Position numbers and translations under genes: made by a program. DNA of 64,000 nt from Flavobacteriaceae bacterium HL-DH10. GTDB lineage: Bacteria; Bacteroidota; Bacteroidia; Flavobacteriales; Flavobacteriaceae. The stretch spans positions 1,252,001-1,316,000 of the forward strand of contig CP134536.1 of NCBI GenBank assembly GCA_031826515.1, written 5' to 3'. This document shows, piece after piece, positions 52,803 through 61,100 of the stretch (the stretch's first letter is position 1; the number at the start of each line of letters is the position of its first letter). Below the pieces are notes generated by a model that saw nothing but the letters and a program-made list of their open reading frames with translations, searched no databases and was not told where the DNA came from.

Positions 52803-52953
52803 TTAGTTCGCAGTATCAGTATACAGTTTGCAGTTGCTTACTCAAGTTCTGATTACTCTTGCTAATCTATTAAATAATAAAACAGTTATAAATTATACAG
52901 ATTTAGTAACACCTTTTAAGGCTTACTGAAGACTGACCACTGAAGACTGAAGC
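52803..52953 (+). repeat. CAGT-rich intergenic repeat region between sufC and sufD
   Basis: This 151-base gap interrupts an otherwise tightly packed operon. It starts with a stretch containing GCAGTATCAGTATACAG and TTTGCAGTT. It ends with a 12-bp direct repeat ACTGAAGACTGA (52925-52936 and 52939-52950), 2 bases apart, directly before the sufD ATG. Related CAGT-rich sequence occurs in the RNase leader at 27661-27732. Confidence 0.5.
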
Positions 52954-54267
52954 ATGGATTTAAAAGAAAAATTATTATCATCCTTTTTAGTAGTAGACAA
53001 TCAAACAGACGTAAATGCTTACGTTCACGATGTTAGAAACGATGCTATAAAAATATTTAAGGAAAAAGGCTTTCCCACAAAAAAAGAGGAAGCATGGAAA
53101 TACACCTCTTTAAACAAAATATTAAAAGAAGATTATAGCGTTTTTCCTAAGCAAGAAAATGCTATTGAATACAGAGATGTCAAAAAGTATTTTATCCATG
53201 AAATAGACACTTATAATATTGTATTTATAGATGGGAAATATTCATCACACCTATCTAGAACGACACACGATGGCATGGATATTTGCCTTATGTCTTCAGC
53301 ATTAACAAAACCAAAATACCGTTTAATTATTGAAAATTATTTCAATAAAGCGGCAACTACAGATAGTTTAACGTCTTTAAACACGGCTTTCGCAAGCGAA
53401 GGTGCTTACATATATATACCAAAAAACAAGTTGGTTGATAAGCCCATTCAAATTATAAATTTCTCTACAGGAACCGAAGCAGCAACTATATTGCAACCGC
53501 GCAATTTAATTGTAGTTGAAGAGAATTCGCATGTACAAATAATTGAGCGTCATCAAAGTTTAACCAATAATGCGGTTTTAACAAATAGTGTTACCGAAAT
53601 TTTCACAAACAAACGTGCTATTGTAGATTATTATAAAATACAAAATGATAATACCAACGCATCGTTAATAGATAATACCTTTATAAAACAAAAACGAGAA
53701 AGTGTAGCATCAGTGCACACCTTTTCATTTGGTGGTAAATTAACACGTAATAATCTTAATTTCTATCAACAAGGAGAACGTATAGATTCTACGCTTAAAG
53801 GTGTTACAATTATTGGCGAAAAACAACATGTAGATCACAACACACTTGTACATCATATAGAACCAAATTGTGAAAGTCATCAAGACTATAAAGGCATATA
53901 TGGAGAAAATTCAATAGGTGTTTTTAACGGAAAAATAATTGTAGAAAAAGAAGCGCAAAAAACAAACGCCTTTCAAGCAAACAACAATATTTTAATTAGT
54001 GATAAAGCAACTATAAACACCAAACCTCAACTAGAAATTTTTGCCGACGATGTAAAATGCTCACACGGTTGTACCATTGGACAGTTAGACGAAAGTGCTA
54101 TGTTTTATATGCGTTCTCGTGGTATTCCAGAAAAAGAAGCTAAAGCACTTTTAATGTATGCATTTAGTAATAATGTATTAAGCTCGGTTAAAATTCAAGA
54201 AATAAAACAACGCATCACCAAAATTATCGCTAATAAATTAGGGGTTAATATTGGTTTCGATCTGTAA
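52954..54267 (+). CDS. sufD: Fe-S cluster assembly protein SufD
   Basis: A 437-residue beta-helix partner of SufB. The N-terminal helical part (FPTKKEEAWKYTSLNKIL) is the usual SufD start, and the C-terminal end shows DDVKCSHGCTIGQLDESAMFYMRSRGIPEKEAK. The histidine and cysteine of CSHGC belong to the site that pairs with SufB during cluster building. It follows the repeat-rich gap after sufC and precedes sufS, with a GC-rich element between. The order sufB-C-D-S is conserved. Confidence 0.96.
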   Translation: MDLKEKLLSSFLVVDNQTDVNAYVHDVRNDAIKIFKEKGFPTKKEEAWKYTSLNKILKEDYSVFPKQENAIEYRDVKKYFIHEIDTYNIVFIDGKYSSHLSRTTHDGMDICLMSSALTKPKYRLIIENYFNKAATTDSLTSLNTAFASEGAYIYIPKNKLVDKPIQIINFSTGTEAATILQPRNLIVVEENSHVQIIERHQSLTNNAVLTNSVTEIFTNKRAIVDYYKIQNDNTNASLIDNTFIKQKRESVASVHTFSFGGKLTRNNLNFYQQGERIDSTLKGVTIIGEKQHVDHNTLVHHIEPNCESHQDYKGIYGENSIGVFNGKIIVEKEAQKTNAFQANNNILISDKATINTKPQLEIFADDVKCSHGCTIGQLDESAMFYMRSRGIPEKEAKALLMYAFSNNVLSSVKIQEIKQRITKIIANKLGVNIGFDL

Positions 54268-54276
54268 AATTATTTG

Positions 54277-54345
54277 AAGCTAATCCCGCTTTCGGCAGTC
54301 GCTCTCTGCGAGGAGCTTCAACAAATGCCTCAATCGGGGCTAGAT
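54277..54345 (+). repeat. GC-rich repeat-like element between sufD and sufS
   Basis: This stretch is far richer in G and C than its surroundings. Ends TAATCCCG and CGGGGCTA are nearly complementary, and inner arms GCAG and CTGC can pair around TCGCTCT. It resembles the dispersed mobile-repeat type palindromes of Flavobacteriaceae. It is open in the sufS frame and so creates an apparent N-terminal extension. Confidence 0.5.
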
Positions 54346-54354
54346 ATAAACGCT

Positions 54355-55569
54355 ATGTTCAACGTAAACGACATAAGAAAAGACTTCCCCATTCTTTCGC
54401 GCAAAGTAAATGGTAAACCATTAGTCTATTTCGATAATGCTGCAACTTCACAAACACCACAACAAGTTATTGATGTAATTGTAGATTATTATTCAAATTA
54501 CAATGCTAACATTCATCGTGGTGTACACACTTTAAGTCAAGAAGCAACCGATTTATACGAACAAGCACGTCAAAAAATTCAAAAACACTTCAATGCGAAA
54601 TTCTCGCATGAAATTATATTCACTTCTGGCACAACCCATGGTATTAATTTAGTAGCCAATGGATTTTCATCACTTTTAAAAAAAGGAGATGACATTATTG
54701 TATCTGCATTAGAACATCATAGCAATATTGTACCATGGCAAATGCTTTGCGAAAGTACAGGGGCTAGTTTGAAAGTTATTCCCATGAACCTAGAAGGCGA
54801 ATTGGTAATGTCTGAATTTGATAAATTACTTTCAAAAAACACTAAACTTGTATTTGTAAATCACGTATCAAATGCTTTAGGTACAATAAACCCAATAGAA
54901 TACATTATAGAAAAAGCCCATCAAGTAGGCGCGGCCGTTTTAATTGATGGCGCACAATCTGCACCCCACATAAAAGCTGATGTTCAAAAATTAGATGTTG
55001 ATTTTTATGTTGCATCAGCTCATAAAATGTGTGGACCAACTGGCGCTGGTATGCTTTATGGTAAAGAAGTATGGTTAAACAAACTACCACCTTATCAAGG
55101 CGGTGGCGAAATGATTGCCGAAGTTACTTTTGAAAAAACAACCTATGCCGATTTACCACATAAATTTGAAGCTGGAACACCAAATATTTGTGGAGGGATT
55201 GCTTTTGGAGCAGCATTAGATTATATGAATACTATTAGCTTTGATTCTATTGCTAAATATGAGAATGATCTTTTAGAATATGCTACTAAAAAACTTCTAG
55301 ACATAGAAGGCTTAAAAATTTACGGTACTTCAAAACAAAAAACATCAGTCATTTCATTTAATTTAGAAGGTATTCATCCATATGATGTGGGCACAATTTT
55401 AGATAAATTAGGTATTGCTGTTCGTACTGGTCATCACTGCGCTCAACCTATTATGGATTACTTTAAAATTCCAGGGACTGTGCGTGCTTCATTTGCTTTT
55501 TACAATACCAAGCAAGAAATAGATACTTTGATAGCAGGTGTTAAAAAGGCAAAACTGATGCTTTCTTAA
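54355..55569 (+). CDS. sufS: Cysteine desulfurase SufS
   Basis: A 404-residue PLP enzyme that takes sulfur from cysteine. Conserved parts are VYFDNAATSQTPQQV, FTSGTTHGINLVANGF, ALEHHSNIVPW, VDFYVASAHKMCGPTGAG (PLP Lys K224) and VRTGHHCAQP (persulfide Cys C362). The ATG at 54355 (MFNVNDIRKDFPIL) matches the family N-terminus. The frame stays open upstream to an ATG at 54274, but those 27 residues come from the GC-rich repeat and are unlike SufS. SufE is encoded 2.2 kb downstream. Confidence 0.96.
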   Translation: MFNVNDIRKDFPILSRKVNGKPLVYFDNAATSQTPQQVIDVIVDYYSNYNANIHRGVHTLSQEATDLYEQARQKIQKHFNAKFSHEIIFTSGTTHGINLVANGFSSLLKKGDDIIVSALEHHSNIVPWQMLCESTGASLKVIPMNLEGELVMSEFDKLLSKNTKLVFVNHVSNALGTINPIEYIIEKAHQVGAAVLIDGAQSAPHIKADVQKLDVDFYVASAHKMCGPTGAGMLYGKEVWLNKLPPYQGGGEMIAEVTFEKTTYADLPHKFEAGTPNICGGIAFGAALDYMNTISFDSIAKYENDLLEYATKKLLDIEGLKIYGTSKQKTSVISFNLEGIHPYDVGTILDKLGIAVRTGHHCAQPIMDYFKIPGTVRASFAFYNTKQEIDTLIAGVKKAKLMLS

Positions 55570-55715
55570 AATCAGTTTAAAACAAAATATCTACTCTCCT
55601 ATTAAATTTTAGATTGGGTATCTTATCGAAGAATTTATGTCTTCATACGATTTTTGTTAATCTTTTCATAAAAAAACCTATCTTTAATAGATTATAACCT
55701 TCTAATTAATAGCAC

Positions 55716-56861
55716 ATGAAAAAATTAATACTAGCATTTGCTGCCCTATCTTTTGTTTTAACATCGTGTAGCAATAATGAAAATGACATTACTTCGGAGC
55801 AATCTAAGATTGATATGAGTGATTTTTATGTTTACACTAATGCCGATGTAGATGAAACCTCTAAGCTGACAGCAACAAAAAGCCCTTTAAAGTCTTGTTA
55901 TACCATGGTTAATCTTAACCGGTTATTAAAGGAAAACCCTGGTCTTGAAAAAAAGATGTACGATATTGAATATTTTACAAGACAGTTTATTGCTAGTAAA
56001 AAACCAACTGGAACACCAGGTGGAGGACCTGGCGGAGGCACTACAGATCCACCAGCTGACACAGATACAGATGGTGATGGCATCTATGACATTTATGATG
56101 ATTGCCCGACTATATCTGGTTTGTCTGAATATAATGGCTGTCCTGCCCCTTATGCTAACGAAATCATTATTCCAGTTGTAATCAACATTATAGAAAAGTA
56201 TGATGGTCAAGTAACCCAGGAACAAATAGATTCGCAAATAGCTATTTTAAATGAAGATTTTAACAATTTAAACTCAAGGACTGTAAATACTCCTTTAGAA
56301 TTTTCGACATCTGTTGCGAACTTCGACATCACGTTTACACAGAGCTCGGTTAAAAGAACAATTTCAAATAAAAAAAGTTGGGGAACCAGAGATGCCATGA
56401 AATTTTCCAGTCAGGGTGGTATTGATGCTACTGACCCATCAACATATTTAAATATTTGGGTTTGTGAAATTGGACGTGGCATATTAGGGTATGCTCAATT
56501 TCCTGGTGGTCCAGAAGCTACAGACGGCGTTGTTATTGGTCCCAATTATTTTGGAGAAACAGGTGGCAATTATGGACATGGAAGAACCGCAACCCACGAG
56601 ATTGGTCACTGGTTAAATTTACGCCATATATGGGGAGATGGTGGATGTTCGTATGACGATTTTGTAACAGACACTCCTACTTCCGACGGACCTAATTATG
56701 GTTGTCCTGAAGAAACTATTAATTGCGGCACAGTTGATATGACCATGAATTACATGGATTATGTTTACGATGATTGTATGTATATGTTTACCCATGGTCA
56801 GAATGACAGATCAAGATCTCTATTTACCAGTGGTGGTTATAGGTATAGCTTTGTAGACTAA
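55716..56861 (+). CDS. M43-type (pappalysin-like) zinc metalloprotease lipoprotein
   Basis: A 381-residue lipoprotein (LTSC, Cys18). After a 65-residue helix-rich part comes a Gly/Pro linker (GTPGGGPGGG) and an acidic calcium segment like thrombospondin type 3 repeats (DTDTDGDGIYDIYDDC, about 113-128). The protease domain has HEIGHWLNLRH (294-304), an HExxHxxGxxH-type zinc site, and a Met-turn NYMDY before a cysteine pair. This is the M43 pattern (cytophagalysin, ulilysin). There is no T9SS tail. It lies inside the wider SUF cluster between sufS and the META gene, yet shows no link to iron-sulfur work, and a terminator follows. Target proteins are unknown. Confidence 0.87.
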   Translation: MKKLILAFAALSFVLTSCSNNENDITSEQSKIDMSDFYVYTNADVDETSKLTATKSPLKSCYTMVNLNRLLKENPGLEKKMYDIEYFTRQFIASKKPTGTPGGGPGGGTTDPPADTDTDGDGIYDIYDDCPTISGLSEYNGCPAPYANEIIIPVVINIIEKYDGQVTQEQIDSQIAILNEDFNNLNSRTVNTPLEFSTSVANFDITFTQSSVKRTISNKKSWGTRDAMKFSSQGGIDATDPSTYLNIWVCEIGRGILGYAQFPGGPEATDGVVIGPNYFGETGGNYGHGRTATHEIGHWLNLRHIWGDGGCSYDDFVTDTPTSDGPNYGCPEETINCGTVDMTMNYMDYVYDDCMYMFTHGQNDRSRSLFTSGGYRYSFVD

Positions 56862-56886
56862 ATCGATAATTGTTTATAAAATATTT

Positions 56887-56914
56887 AAAAGACACCAACT
56901 TTGGTGTCTTTTTT
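56887..56914 (+). terminator. Terminator of the M43 protease gene
   Basis: AAAAGACACCAA and TTGGTGTCTTTT form a 12-bp perfect stem with a 2-base gap, followed by T. It lies 26 bases after the stop codon. Confidence 0.82.
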
Positions 56915-56948
56915 GTATATTATTTTTTTAAATTTTATAATAAAATTC

Positions 56949-57755
56949 ATGAAACTTTTAACCTTATTACTCACGATGTTTGTTCTACAATCTTGTAGAT
57001 GCCAAAAAGAAACATCAACTATGAATGATAATTCTGAACAAGAAAAACAAACTGAATTACTCTCTGGGAGTTATACAATTTCATCAATAGAAAGTAACAG
57101 AAATCTTCCTGATAATTTAAACATAACATTTGATCAAAACACGAATAAAGTATCTGGTTTTACTGCATGTAATCGGTTTTTTGGAACCTATACAATTGAA
57201 AAGAACTCCATATCCATTAGCAATTTAGCTACTACAAAAATATATTGTAAAAATGTTATGGATATTGAAAAACACTTACTAAAAGCTTTATCAAATATTA
57301 AGACGTATTCGATAAAAAACAATCAAATAAATTTAAATAATGGTGATGCTATTTTAATTGAAGCTTCAAAAGATTCACTTGATAGCATACAACCAGAAAA
57401 CAATTATCTTATTGAATATTCTGTTTCATCAAGAGGCTTTTATAAACAAATTACAATAAACAAAAAAAACATTTCAATCTTAGAACAAAGAGCAGGAACA
57501 CCAACAGCTTTTAGTTTAGGAGAACAGAACTGGAAAACCCTTATAAAAGCCATTAGTTCTATAAATACTAAAACCATCCCAAACCTTGAAGCTCCAAGTA
57601 AAGCATTTCAATATGATGGTGCTGCTATTGCTCGATTAAAAATAACTGATAATGGGAAAACTTATCAAACTCAACCTTTTGATCATGGAAACCCACCAAA
57701 AGAAATAGCAAATCTTGTTAAAGAAATCCTATCAATTTCAGAAAACATTGAATAG
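56949..57755 (+). CDS. META-domain lipoprotein
   Basis: A 268-residue lipoprotein (VLQSC, Cys15). Residues about 35-135 form a META/HslJ domain: LLSGSYTISSIESNRNLPDN, VSGFTACNRFFGTYTIEKN, and MDIEKHLLKALSNIKTYSI. The second half (about 150-268) is a separate beta-rich unit with IEYSVSSRGFYKQITINKK and YDGAAIARLKITDNGKTYQ; I do not recognise it. META domains are often linked to outer-membrane stress or heat-shock functions, but the molecular role is unknown. The ATG at 56949 was chosen because an earlier ATG at 56901 lies inside the terminator hairpin. Confidence 0.8.
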   Translation: MKLLTLLLTMFVLQSCRCQKETSTMNDNSEQEKQTELLSGSYTISSIESNRNLPDNLNITFDQNTNKVSGFTACNRFFGTYTIEKNSISISNLATTKIYCKNVMDIEKHLLKALSNIKTYSIKNNQINLNNGDAILIEASKDSLDSIQPENNYLIEYSVSSRGFYKQITINKKNISILEQRAGTPTAFSLGEQNWKTLIKAISSINTKTIPNLEAPSKAFQYDGAAIARLKITDNGKTYQTQPFDHGNPPKEIANLVKEILSISENIE

Positions 57756-57794
57756 CAACGTTTGATGTTGTATTTTTACATAAAATTTTTAAGT

Positions 57795-58217
57795 ATGAGT
57801 ATTGAAGAAATTCAAAACGAAATTATAGACGAATTCTCCATGTTTGAAGACTGGGAAGAGCGTTACCAATATATGATAGATTTGGGCAAAGATTTACCCT
57901 TAATTGACGACCAATACAAAACGGACAGCAACATTATAAAAGGTTGCCAAAGCAAAGTATGGGTACATGCCGAAATGAAAGACGATAAAATAGAATTTAC
58001 TGCCGATAGTGATGCTATAATTACTAAAGGTATTATTGCTATATTAATTCGTGCGTTTTCAAATCAGCATCCAAAAGATATTATTAATGCCGATACCGAT
58101 TTTATAGACCAAATCGGGTTAAAAGAACATTTGTCGCCAACACGTGCCAATGGATTAGTAAGCATGGTAAAACAGCTTAAAATGTATGCCATAGCATACC
58201 AAACACAACTGAAATAA
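57795..58217 (+). CDS. sufE: Cysteine desulfuration protein SufE
   Basis: A 140-residue sulfur acceptor for SufS. It shows FSMFEDWEERYQYMIDLGKDLP at the N-terminus, the reactive Cys51 in IIKGCQSKVWVHAE, and SPTRANGLVSMVKQLKMYA at the end. All key residues of SufE are present. I use the ATG at 57795 (MSIEEIQNE); the ATG at 57762 would add 11 hydrophobic residues that the family lacks. It is 39 bases after the META gene and 72 before the MIP18-family gene. It acts with SufS to deliver sulfur to SufBCD. Confidence 0.95.
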   Translation: MSIEEIQNEIIDEFSMFEDWEERYQYMIDLGKDLPLIDDQYKTDSNIIKGCQSKVWVHAEMKDDKIEFTADSDAIITKGIIAILIRAFSNQHPKDIINADTDFIDQIGLKEHLSPTRANGLVSMVKQLKMYAIAYQTQLK

Positions 58218-58289
58218 AATTGATTCGTTTTTTCGTTCATAAATAAAACTCTAAACGACTAAACAAATAAACGCATAAACATTTAAAAG

Positions 58290-58616
58290 ATGAGTAACAC
58301 AACAATAGACACTGCCGAATTAGGTGAAAAAATAGTTAACGTTTTAAAAACTATTTACGATCCAGAAATACCTGTAGATATATACGAATTAGGTTTAATT
58401 TATGATGTTTTTGTAAATGAAGACTACGACGTAAAAATATTAATGACTTTAACAACACCTAATTGCCCTGTAGCAGAAACATTACCCTTAGAAGTTGAAG
58501 AAAAAGTAAAATCTTTAGACGCTGTAAAAAGTGCTGAGGTTGAAATTACTTTTGATCCACCATGGACACAAGAACTTATGAGTGAAGAAGCTAAATTAGA
58601 ATTAGGAATGCTTTAG
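58290..58616 (+). CDS. MIP18/DUF59-family iron-sulfur assembly protein (SufT-like)
   Basis: A 108-residue protein of the DUF59/MIP18 family, which works in late iron-sulfur cluster maturation. The diagnostic parts are TIYDPEIPVDIYELGLIYDVF, LTTPNCPVAETLP (Cys) and VEITFDPPWTQELMSEEAKLELGML. This is the short form found in SUF operons (SufT-type or PaaD-like). It stands between sufE and a cupin gene. Its precise client proteins are unknown. Confidence 0.92.
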   Translation: MSNTTIDTAELGEKIVNVLKTIYDPEIPVDIYELGLIYDVFVNEDYDVKILMTLTTPNCPVAETLPLEVEEKVKSLDAVKSAEVEITFDPPWTQELMSEEAKLELGML

Positions 58617-58635
58617 AATTTAATTTTAAAATAAA

Positions 58636-58971
58636 ATGACAAAAGAAGTTATAAAAAAAGAAGAAGACGTTGTAGCATTAAGCCCTACTTTAAATAGAAA
58701 AGTTGTTCATTTAAAAGATTTAATGATTACTGTTATAGAATTTACTAATGGTCCTATGGCTCAACCAGATCCTCCACATAATCATCCACATGAACAAATT
58801 TCTTATGTTGCAAGTGGCTCACTTAAATTATTTATAGAAGATCGAGAATATATTTTAAATGAAGGTGATGTTTTTAAAGTAGAATCTAACCTTAACCACT
58901 GTATTCAAACCTTAACAGAAAACGTTAAGCTTATAGATGGTTTTGCGCCAATTCGAGAAGACTTTCTTTAA
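58636..58971 (+). CDS. Cupin-domain protein
   Basis: A 111-residue single cupin. The first metal motif region is PPHNHPHEQISYVASGSLKLFI (three His and a Glu), and the second is VFKVESNLNHCIQTL with a fourth His. The fold and metal ligands are complete, so a small metal-bound barrel is expected. It begins 19 bases after the MIP18-family gene. Its ligand or reaction is unknown; association with iron-sulfur genes may point to metal or redox handling, which is inference. Confidence 0.85.
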   Translation: MTKEVIKKEEDVVALSPTLNRKVVHLKDLMITVIEFTNGPMAQPDPPHNHPHEQISYVASGSLKLFIEDREYILNEGDVFKVESNLNHCIQTLTENVKLIDGFAPIREDFL

Positions 58972-58993
58972 AATTTAAAATAAAGAATAAATA

Positions 58994-59500
58994 ATGCCAG
59001 ACGACATTATAAATCGCGTAGCGAATAGTAAATTAATAACTATTAACTTAGAAGACTATTATCCAAAAGGGCAACGTATACTCTTTGATATAAAAGACTG
59101 GTTATTTGAAGGATTTGTGTTGCGTGAAAAAGACTTTAGAAACCAAGTTACATTATTTGATTGGTCACAATATAAAGATACCTATGTTGCATTAACATGC
59201 AGTACAGATGCCATTATACCTGGATGGGCGTATATGTTAATAAGTATTCAATTAGAGCCTTTTGCTAAAAAAATAACAATTGGTAATCTTGATCATTTAG
59301 AAACTAGCATTTATCAAGATGTTTTAAATGATTTGGATGTTACTGAATTTACAAACAAACCTATCATAATAAAAGGTTGTTCAAAAAAACCTGTACCTCA
59401 AAACGCCTATATAATGCTAGCAACAAAGTTAAAACCTATTGCAAAATCTATTATGTATGGTGAAGCTTGCTCTTCTGTTCCATTGTATAAAAATAAATAA
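58994..59500 (+). CDS. DUF2480 family protein
   Basis: A 168-residue soluble protein of DUF2480, a family I know mainly from Bacteroidota where it is often next to SUF genes. Conserved parts are MPDDIINRVANSKLITINLEDYY, LVLREKDFR-like, LFDWSQYKDTYVALTCSTDAIIPGWAYMLI and KGCSKKPVPQNAYIMLATKLKPIAKSIMYGEACSSVPLYK. Four cysteines (in CSTD, GCSK and ACSS) are candidates for metal or cluster binding. No enzymatic motif is visible. It is the last gene of the SUF cluster, 22 bases after the cupin gene. Confidence 0.87.
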   Translation: MPDDIINRVANSKLITINLEDYYPKGQRILFDIKDWLFEGFVLREKDFRNQVTLFDWSQYKDTYVALTCSTDAIIPGWAYMLISIQLEPFAKKITIGNLDHLETSIYQDVLNDLDVTEFTNKPIIIKGCSKKPVPQNAYIMLATKLKPIAKSIMYGEACSSVPLYKNK

Positions 59501-59582
59501 TTCTTACAAATTTTATGTGACCTAACATGTATTAAGGGTCTTAATTTTATATTTGCACAAGTTTAAAAAATTATAAAAAAAC

Positions 59583-60503
59583 ATGAAAAAATTATTATTT
59601 ATTTTTTTGGTTGGAATTGCGTCGGTAAATGCACAAACTAAAAAAGAATTACAAGCACAAAAAGCAGAAAAACAAGCAACAGCAAATGCTGCTCAAGCTG
59701 AAGCTAATGCTTTACAAGCTAAAATAGACGCCTTACCTGGATGGAGAACAGGAGCTTTTGGTACTATTGGAGGTAGTTTGTCTAATTTTAATAATTGGTA
59801 CGCACAAGGTGCTCCTAATAATGCCTCTGGTAATTTAGGGTTTACTTTAAATGCATATGCTAACTTAATAGAAGAAAAATTCTTTTGGAGAAATTCATTA
59901 AGCACTAATTTGAAATGGGTAAAATTAGATAATAAAGATATTGAAACAGATGACGATAGCTTTAATCCGACGACTGATGTCTTTAACATATCATCATTAT
60001 ATGGAAGAAACATTACTAAAACTATAGCAGTTTCTGGATTAATGGAATATAGAACAACATTATTAGACAACTTTAACGACCCTGGATATTTAGATTTAGG
60101 TATTGGAGCTACATGGACACCAATCCAAAATTTAATAGTAGTTATTCATCCCTTAAATTACAACTTTGTTTTTAGTGATAATGATACCGTTTTTGAATCG
60201 TCTTTAGGAGCTAAAATTGTTGCAGATTACACAAGACAAATAGGAGCAATAAACTTTAAATCAAACTTTTCTACATTCCAAAGTTACAAAAGTAGTGATT
60301 TATCAAACTTTACTTGGACAAACTCATTTGGCTATACCCTTTGGAAAATGATTGGTGTAGGTTTTGATTTCGGATTAAGAAGTAATAAGCAAGAAGCTTT
60401 AAACTATGCTTTAGCTCAAACCCCTGCTACAGCAACTTCTTTTGATGATGTTGATAATAAGCTACAAACCTATTATACAGTTGGTTTGAGTTATAAATTT
60501 TAA
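59583..60503 (+). CDS. DUF3078 outer-membrane protein
   Basis: A 306-residue protein with a signal peptide (ending VNAQ) and a short Ala/Lys/Gln coiled coil (about 20-50). A beta-barrel of the DUF3078 family follows: GTIGGSLSNFNNWYAQG, KWVKLDNKDIETDDD, TVGLSYKF at the end. The aromatic C-terminal strand (SYKF) is the usual outer-membrane assembly signal. Function is unknown. A -7 element TATATTTG (59548-59555) is present 27 bases upstream, with no clear -33. The gene ends at a strong terminator. Confidence 0.85.
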   Translation: MKKLLFIFLVGIASVNAQTKKELQAQKAEKQATANAAQAEANALQAKIDALPGWRTGAFGTIGGSLSNFNNWYAQGAPNNASGNLGFTLNAYANLIEEKFFWRNSLSTNLKWVKLDNKDIETDDDSFNPTTDVFNISSLYGRNITKTIAVSGLMEYRTTLLDNFNDPGYLDLGIGATWTPIQNLIVVIHPLNYNFVFSDNDTVFESSLGAKIVADYTRQIGAINFKSNFSTFQSYKSSDLSNFTWTNSFGYTLWKMIGVGFDFGLRSNKQEALNYALAQTPATATSFDDVDNKLQTYYTVGLSYKF

Positions 60504-60530
60504 TTTTAAAAAAAACATTCTTTAACTATA

Positions 60531-60558
60531 AGCGCACTTTATAAAGTGCGCTTTTTTT
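60531..60558 (+). terminator. Terminator of the DUF3078 gene
   Basis: AGCGCACTTT and AAAGTGCGCT form a 10-bp perfect GC-rich stem with a 2-base loop, followed by seven T. Confidence 0.9.
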
Positions 60559-60721
60559 GTTTATAAATGTAAGTGAAATTTAAATAAATTGCATTTTAAC
60601 CTATTTATTTGATTTTTATCGATATATAGCTCTATATTGCCCCCGATTACTAAAGAGCTATTTAGAGACACTTTGTTTTCAGTATTATTGTTTGCCCTAA
60701 ACACTAAATGAAATTAACACT

Positions 60722-61093
60722 ATGATTGAAAATAATATAAAAATTGTTTTAGCAGAAGACAATACTACACTTTCCTTATTACTAAAATTCAGGTTAGAAA
60801 AAGAAGGATACCATTTATTCATAGCAAAAGACGGTAAAGAAGCTCTAGAATTAATAGAAACTCACACACCAGATTTAATCATAACGGATATTATGATGCC
60901 TTTTATAAGCGGATTAGAGGTTATTAGCCATGTTCGAATAAAACTAGATATGGATGCTCCAATAATAGTGTTTTCTGCTGCTGGACAAGAAGAAATGGTA
61001 CTTAAAGCTTTTAACTTAGGAGCTAATGATTTTATGGGAAAACCATTTAGCCCAAATGAATTAATGATTCGAGTAAAAAGACTTTTAGGATAA
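60722..61093 (+). CDS. Single-domain response regulator
   Basis: A 123-residue CheY-like receiver with no output domain. The acidic pair is E12-D13, the phosphorylation site is D56 in LIITDIMMP, the switch residue is S85 in IIVFSAAG, and the conserved lysine is K107 in FMGKPFSPNE. It lacks a DNA-binding domain and must act through protein contacts. No histidine kinase is encoded within the window. It starts a tight cluster: the HEAT protein begins 7 bases after its stop codon and the glycosyltransferase follows, suggesting control of polysaccharide synthesis by phosphorylation. Confidence 0.92.
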   Translation: MIENNIKIVLAEDNTTLSLLLKFRLEKEGYHLFIAKDGKEALELIETHTPDLIITDIMMPFISGLEVISHVRIKLDMDAPIIVFSAAGQEEMVLKAFNLGANDFMGKPFSPNELMIRVKRLLG

Positions 61094-61100
61094 AAATTTT

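Noticed and set aside
54274-54354. Upstream ATG for sufS
   Set aside because: The extra 27 codons are made of the GC-rich repeat and do not resemble a SufS N-terminus.
56901-56948. Upstream ATG for the META gene
   Set aside because: It lies inside the terminator hairpin of the preceding gene; the ATG at 56949 starts a proper lipoprotein signal.
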